Part shown: piece after piece, positions 55,898 to 64,000 of the stretch | Layout: the number at the start of each line of letters is the position of its first letter | How positions within the stretch are numbered: the stretch's first letter is position 1 | Origin: Noviherbaspirillum autotrophicum | Lineage (GTDB): Bacteria; Pseudomonadota; Gammaproteobacteria; Burkholderiales; Burkholderiaceae_D | Assembly (NCBI RefSeq): GCF_000818395.1 | Contig: NZ_JWJG01000028.1 | Coordinates: 1,302,212 to 1,366,211 of the forward strand | DNA length: 64,000 nucleotides | Reading direction: 5' to 3' | Translations under genes and position numbers: made by a program | The notes under the pieces: model-generated | What the model saw: the letters and a program-made list of their open reading frames with translations, nothing else | What the model was told of the DNA's origin: nothing | Databases searched by the model: none

Positions 55898-57300
55898 CGT
55901 CGTTCTTTGTACAGCTCGCGGAAGGTCTTCCCGGACGGAGCCGGCAAGTCGCGGTAATCGGTCCAGCCGCTTGCAAATGGTAATCTTGATATGGTCTTTT
56001 TGCCGCCGGCCAGAAGTCGCAGGAAGCGTACACCGATTTTGCTCGCCAGTCGATAAAGCGCAGGCCGTTTCGCAACGAAAGCCCAAGCCATCAGCCCCAG
56101 CCGCTCCGTCACCGGTCGCAGATGCCGTTCCACCTGCTTTTCTCGCAGCTTGCGCAGCAAATCGGGCAGCGGGATTTTGACAGGACATACCACGTGGCAT
56201 TCGCCGCACAAGGTCGACGCCTGCGGCAGGTCGAGCGCGTTTTCGATCCCGACGTAGGATGGCGTGAGCACGCTGCCCATCGGCCCCGGATAGACCCAGC
56301 CGTAGCTGTGGCCGCCGATCTTTTGATAGACCGGGCAATGGTTCATGCAGGCGCCGCAGCGGATGCAACGCAGCATTTCCTCGAACTCGCCGCCGATCAG
56401 GCCGGTGCGGCCGCCATCGACCAGCACGTAATACATGTGCTCCGGGCCGTCGCGGTCGCCGGCGCGCTTCGGGCCAGTGAGGATCGACACATAGTTCGAA
56501 ATCGACTGGCCGGTGGCCGAGCGCGGCAGCAGGCGCAGCACCGTCGCGAAATCCTCCAGCGTCGGCAACACCTTTTCGATGCCGGTCACCACCACGTGCA
56601 CCTTCGGCGGCAGGATGGTGCACATGCCCTCGTTGCCTTCGTTGGTGACGATCGCCACCGAGCCGGTTTCGGCGATCACGAAATTGCCGCCGGTGATGCC
56701 CATGTCAGCCGACAGGAATTGCGGGCGCAACATTTCGCGCGCCTCGCGCGTCATCTGGGGAATATCGGTCAGGCGCGACCGGTGGTGCACGCGCGCGAAC
56801 AGGTCGGAAATCTCTTCCTTGTCCTTGTGGACCACCGGCGCGATGATGTGTGACGGCGCTTCGTTGTTATTGATCTGCAGGATGTATTCGCCGAGGTCCG
56901 TCTCGATCGGCTGCACCCCGGCCGCTTCCAGCGCGCGGTTCAAGGCCATTTCCTCCGACACCATCGACTTCGACTTGGTGGCCTTCTTCACGCCGTGTTT
57001 CTTCGCGATGTCGACCACCAGGCGCGACGCATCTTCCGCGCTTTCGGCGAACAGCACCGTGGCGCCGGCGGCAGTGGCATTTTTCTCGAAAATCTCCAGC
57101 CACACGTCGAGGTTCCTGATCGCGCGCATACGGCGCTCGACGGCCGCGTCGCGCGTGCCCTCGAAATCGTCCAGCTCGGTGATGGCCGACGCCCGGCCGC
57201 TGACGAACTTGGTCGAAAGCTTCTTGAGGTTGTGCTGCAGGCGCTGGTCCGCCAGCTTCTGGCCGACGCGCGCCTTGAAATGCATCGACTGGACTTCCAT
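55894..57300 (-). CDS. lutB: L-lactate utilisation iron-sulfur protein LutB (LldF)
   Basis: 468 residues. The N-terminal LUD-like domain has DITGGNFVIAETGS-type sequence (here MGITGGNFVIAETGSVAIV) and the C-terminal ferredoxin part has CIRCGACMNHCPVY and CGECHVVCPVKI, binding two 4Fe-4S clusters. LutA, LutB and LutC oxidise L-lactate to pyruvate; LutC is not encoded here. ATG 57300 (MEVQSMHFKARV) shares one base with the lutA stop (TGATG). Secure. Confidence 0.93.
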   Translation of the reverse strand: MEVQSMHFKARVGQKLADQRLQHNLKKLSTKFVSGRASAITELDDFEGTRDAAVERRMRAIRNLDVWLEIFEKNATAAGATVLFAESAEDASRLVVDIAKKHGVKKATKSKSMVSEEMALNRALEAAGVQPIETDLGEYILQINNNEAPSHIIAPVVHKDKEEISDLFARVHHRSRLTDIPQMTREAREMLRPQFLSADMGITGGNFVIAETGSVAIVTNEGNEGMCTILPPKVHVVVTGIEKVLPTLEDFATVLRLLPRSATGQSISNYVSILTGPKRAGDRDGPEHMYYVLVDGGRTGLIGGEFEEMLRCIRCGACMNHCPVYQKIGGHSYGWVYPGPMGSVLTPSYVGIENALDLPQASTLCGECHVVCPVKIPLPDLLRKLREKQVERHLRPVTERLGLMAWAFVAKRPALYRLASKIGVRFLRLLAGGKKTISRLPFASGWTDYRDLPAPSGKTFRELYKERR

Positions 57301-58028
57301 CAGATATCTCCCGCCAGCACTTGCGCGACGTGCAGTACGCGCGTCTTGTCGTCGCCGGTACGGCGCAGGCGCCCTTCGATATTCAGCATGCAGCCGAGGT
57401 CGCCCAGCACCACCGCGTCGGCGCCGCAATCGTGGATATTCGCGCATTTCTCGTCCACGATGGCCGACGAGATGTTGCCGTACTTGATCGAAAAGGTGCC
57501 GCCAAAGCCGCAGCACTGGCGGCTGTCCTTCATCTCGGTGATCTCGATGCCGGCCTTGCCCAGCAGTTCGCGCGGCTGTTGCTGCACCCCCAGCTCGCGC
57601 AAGCCGCAGCAGGAATCGTGGTAGGTGACCTTTCCAGGGCTTTTGCCCTGCCCCGGCAGCTTGTCGAGCTTGACCACGGACTGCAGGAAGTCGGTCAGCT
57701 CGTACACGCGCGGCGCCAGCCGCTGCATGCGCGCCAGCCAGACCGGATCGTCGGAAAACAGGTCGGCATAGTGGGTTTTCACATTGCCGCCGCAAGAGCC
57801 GGACGGAATCACCACGTAGTCGAAATTCTCGAATTCCTCGACAAACTTTTCCGCCAGCGCACGCGCGGCCTTGCGGTCGCCCGAACTGTAGGCCGGCTGG
57901 CCGCAACAGGTCTGCGACTCCGGGACCACCACCTCGCAGCCGGCGGCCTCCAGCAGCTTGAGCGTTGAAAAGCCGATTTCCGGCCGCATCGCGTCGATCA
58001 GACAAGTAACAAATAATCCGACTCTCAT
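57300..58028 (-). CDS. lutA: L-lactate utilisation protein LutA (LldE)
   Basis: 242 residues with two CCG (DUF224) repeats that bind iron-sulfur or act as heterodisulfide-type ligands: QTCCGQPAYSSGD near the N-terminus, PSGSCGGNVK, then DSCCGLRELG and QCCGFGGTFS in the C-terminal half. Cytoplasmic, partner of LutB in lactate oxidation. First gene of lutA-lutB-dgkA, transcribed away from an IclR-type regulator that may control it. Secure. Confidence 0.92.
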   Translation of the reverse strand: MRVGLFVTCLIDAMRPEIGFSTLKLLEAAGCEVVVPESQTCCGQPAYSSGDRKAARALAEKFVEEFENFDYVVIPSGSCGGNVKTHYADLFSDDPVWLARMQRLAPRVYELTDFLQSVVKLDKLPGQGKSPGKVTYHDSCCGLRELGVQQQPRELLGKAGIEITEMKDSRQCCGFGGTFSIKYGNISSAIVDEKCANIHDCGADAVVLGDLGCMLNIEGRLRRTGDDKTRVLHVAQVLAGDI

Positions 58029-58123
58029 GGGACAGCCCTAGCGGTAGATGCAGGATTCATTATGACGCTCCGCCCGAAAATAGGGCGCGGAGAGGAACGA
58101 AATATCGCCGGCCCTCCCCCAAA

Positions 58124-58151
58124 TTTTTTGTGGCTCTTTTTTTGTGGCTCT
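58124..58151. repeat. Perfect 14-bp tandem duplication in the lutA-iclR promoter region
   Basis: TTTTTTGTGGCTCT occurs twice in direct succession (58124-58137 and 58138-58151), about 20-50 bp upstream of a TATAAC hexamer (58174-58179) and 57 bp before the iclR ATG. It looks like a recent slippage duplication in a promoter. Confidence 0.85.
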
Positions 58152-58207
58152 TTTTCATTTTTTCACAATGTGGTATAACGTACTTATTGCAACGCATCAA
58201 AAGCAAC

Positions 58208-58999
58208 ATGAAACCTGAACAATCCTCCGAGAACAGTCAAATTTCGATCCAGGTGATCGAGCGCATGATTTCGTTATTGGATGCGCTCGCCCAGTATCCC
58301 GACCCAGTTAGCCTGAAAGAGTTGTCCACGGTCACCGGCCTGCATCCGTCGACTGCGCACCGCATCCTGAACGACTTGGTGGTCAAGCGCTTCGTCGACC
58401 GCGCCGAAGGCGGCACCTATCGCCTGGGAATGCGCCTGCTGGAGCTGGGCAACATCGTGAAGAGCCGCCTGAACGTGCGCGAAGCCTCGCTCGATTTCAT
58501 GCGCGCGCTGCACCGCAAGACGCAGCAGACGATCAACCTGTCGGTGCGCCAGGGCGATGAAATCGTATACATCGACCGCTCCTTCTCGGAGCGCTCGGGC
58601 ATGCAGGTGGTGCGCGCCATCGGCGGCCGCGCGCCGCTGCACCTGACCTCGACCGGCAAGCTGTTCCTGTCGGTGGACGACCCGAAGCTGGTGCGAGCCT
58701 ATGCAACCCGCACCGGACTGGCCGGCCACAACAAGAATTCGATCACCGACCTGGCCAAGCTGGAACGCGAGCTGAGCCTGGTGCGCGCGCGCGGCTATGC
58801 GCGCGACAACGAGGAACTGGAACTCGGGGTGCGCTGCATCGCCGCAGGCATCTATGACGATTCCGGCAAGCTGATCGCCGGCCTGTCGATTTCCGCGCCG
58901 GCCGACCGCCTACAGGACGAGTGGGTGGACGACCTGATCTCTACAGCGAATGAGATTTCGGCCGTGCTCGGCTATGTGCCGGAAGGCGCGGCTGCCTGA
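58208..58999 (+). CDS. IclR-family transcriptional regulator
   Basis: 263 residues: an N-terminal winged helix (SIQVIERMISLLDALAQYPD, then LKELSTVTGLHPSTAHRIL as recognition segment, about residues 40-60) and a C-terminal IclR effector domain (RAIGGRAPLHLTSTGKLFL; DNEELELGVRCIAAGIYDDSG), which binds small organic acids. ATG 58208 is chosen; 26 codons upstream fall in the T-rich repeat region. Divergent from lutA-lutB-dgkA, so lactate or a related acid is a likely signal (inference). A terminator follows. Secure in family. Confidence 0.92.
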   Translation: MKPEQSSENSQISIQVIERMISLLDALAQYPDPVSLKELSTVTGLHPSTAHRILNDLVVKRFVDRAEGGTYRLGMRLLELGNIVKSRLNVREASLDFMRALHRKTQQTINLSVRQGDEIVYIDRSFSERSGMQVVRAIGGRAPLHLTSTGKLFLSVDDPKLVRAYATRTGLAGHNKNSITDLAKLERELSLVRARGYARDNEELELGVRCIAAGIYDDSGKLIAGLSISAPADRLQDEWVDDLISTANEISAVLGYVPEGAAA

Positions 59000-59020
59000 G
59001 CAAGCGCAATTGGCTGCATG

Positions 59021-59056
59021 AAAAAACAGGGCCGCTCACGCGGCCCTGTTTATTTA
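59021..59056. terminator. Bidirectional terminator between iclR and the hybrid kinase
   Basis: AAACAGGGCCGC (59024-59035) pairs perfectly with its complement (59040-59051) around a 4-nt loop, with A-rich and T-rich flanks (six A on the left, TTTATTT on the right). It can end both convergent genes. Confidence 0.85.
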
Positions 59057-59069
59057 GTCCGTACCGTTC

Positions 59070-64000
<4,931 letters not shown>

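Noticed and set aside
55894..58005. One long frame spanning lutB and part of lutA as a fused protein
   Set aside because: The N-terminal part is an out-of-frame reading of lutA; lutB starts at ATG 57300 and lutA at 58028 in another frame.

Overview
The window reads as a chromosomal segment of a GC-rich betaproteobacterium of the order Burkholderiales, probably family Oxalobacteraceae (Herbaspirillum/Noviherbaspirillum-like). This is inferred from the family-level look of the proteins and from gene order (yhdP-nit-tldD, ribF-ileS-lspA-coaBC-dut, sbp-ssuEADCBF, cysTWA-cysB). I see no rRNA, tRNA, insertion sequence, phage or CRISPR array. Most of the window is dense housekeeping sequence with short gaps.

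Layout. 1-5.5 kb: a cut-off GbsR-type regulator, argF-argG-ppnP, murB on the other strand, yajQ and a retropepsin-like protease. 5.5-13.5 kb (minus strand): yhdP, a nitrilase-family amidase, tldD, then aroG (DAHP synthase), which is preceded by a Phe/Tyr-rich leader peptide and an attenuator. 13.5-19.9 kb (plus): glnE, then a 64-residue membrane protein paired with a transporter-like SSS-GGDEF-EAL fusion. 19.9-23.7 kb (minus): a short lepB, gap, tkt. 23.9-33.4 kb (plus): rsmE, a YidB-like protein, mtfA, ribF, ileS, lspA, coaBC, dut and an M48-like lipoprotein whose HExxH has become KELSH. 33.7-38.4 kb (plus): a Fur-box-preceded ferrous iron uptake operon (ftrA, an OprB-like porin, ftrB, ftrC, ftrD). 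38.4-42.2 kb (minus): cysT-cysW-cysA-cysB. 42.5-45.6 kb: a REC-PAS-GGDEF-EAL protein and a YddG-like exporter. 45.8-53.2 kb (minus): sbp-ssuE-ssuA-ssuD-ssuC-ssuB-ssuF, a degenerate EAL protein and an RBBP9-like hydrolase. 53.2-53.8 kb: decayed nap (nitrate reductase) remnants. 53.8-59 kb: doxX, a flavin reductase, a CBS protein, then lutA-lutB-dgkA with a divergent IclR regulator. 59-64 kb (minus): a multi-HAMP hybrid histidine kinase cut by the window edge.

How the parts fit together. Two sulfur-scavenging transporters lie close together, and the only sulfate-binding protein in view sits at the head of the sulfonate operon instead of beside cysTWA. Cyclic-di-GMP signalling recurs: YajQ, two GGDEF-EAL proteins and one degenerate EAL protein. 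The most notable signals are the aroG attenuator, the SSS-GGDEF-EAL fusion, the 8-A frameshift in ssuA, the nap graveyard and the nested 3-unit duplication in the multi-HAMP kinase. All functional names rest on motifs and recalled family features; no database search was possible.
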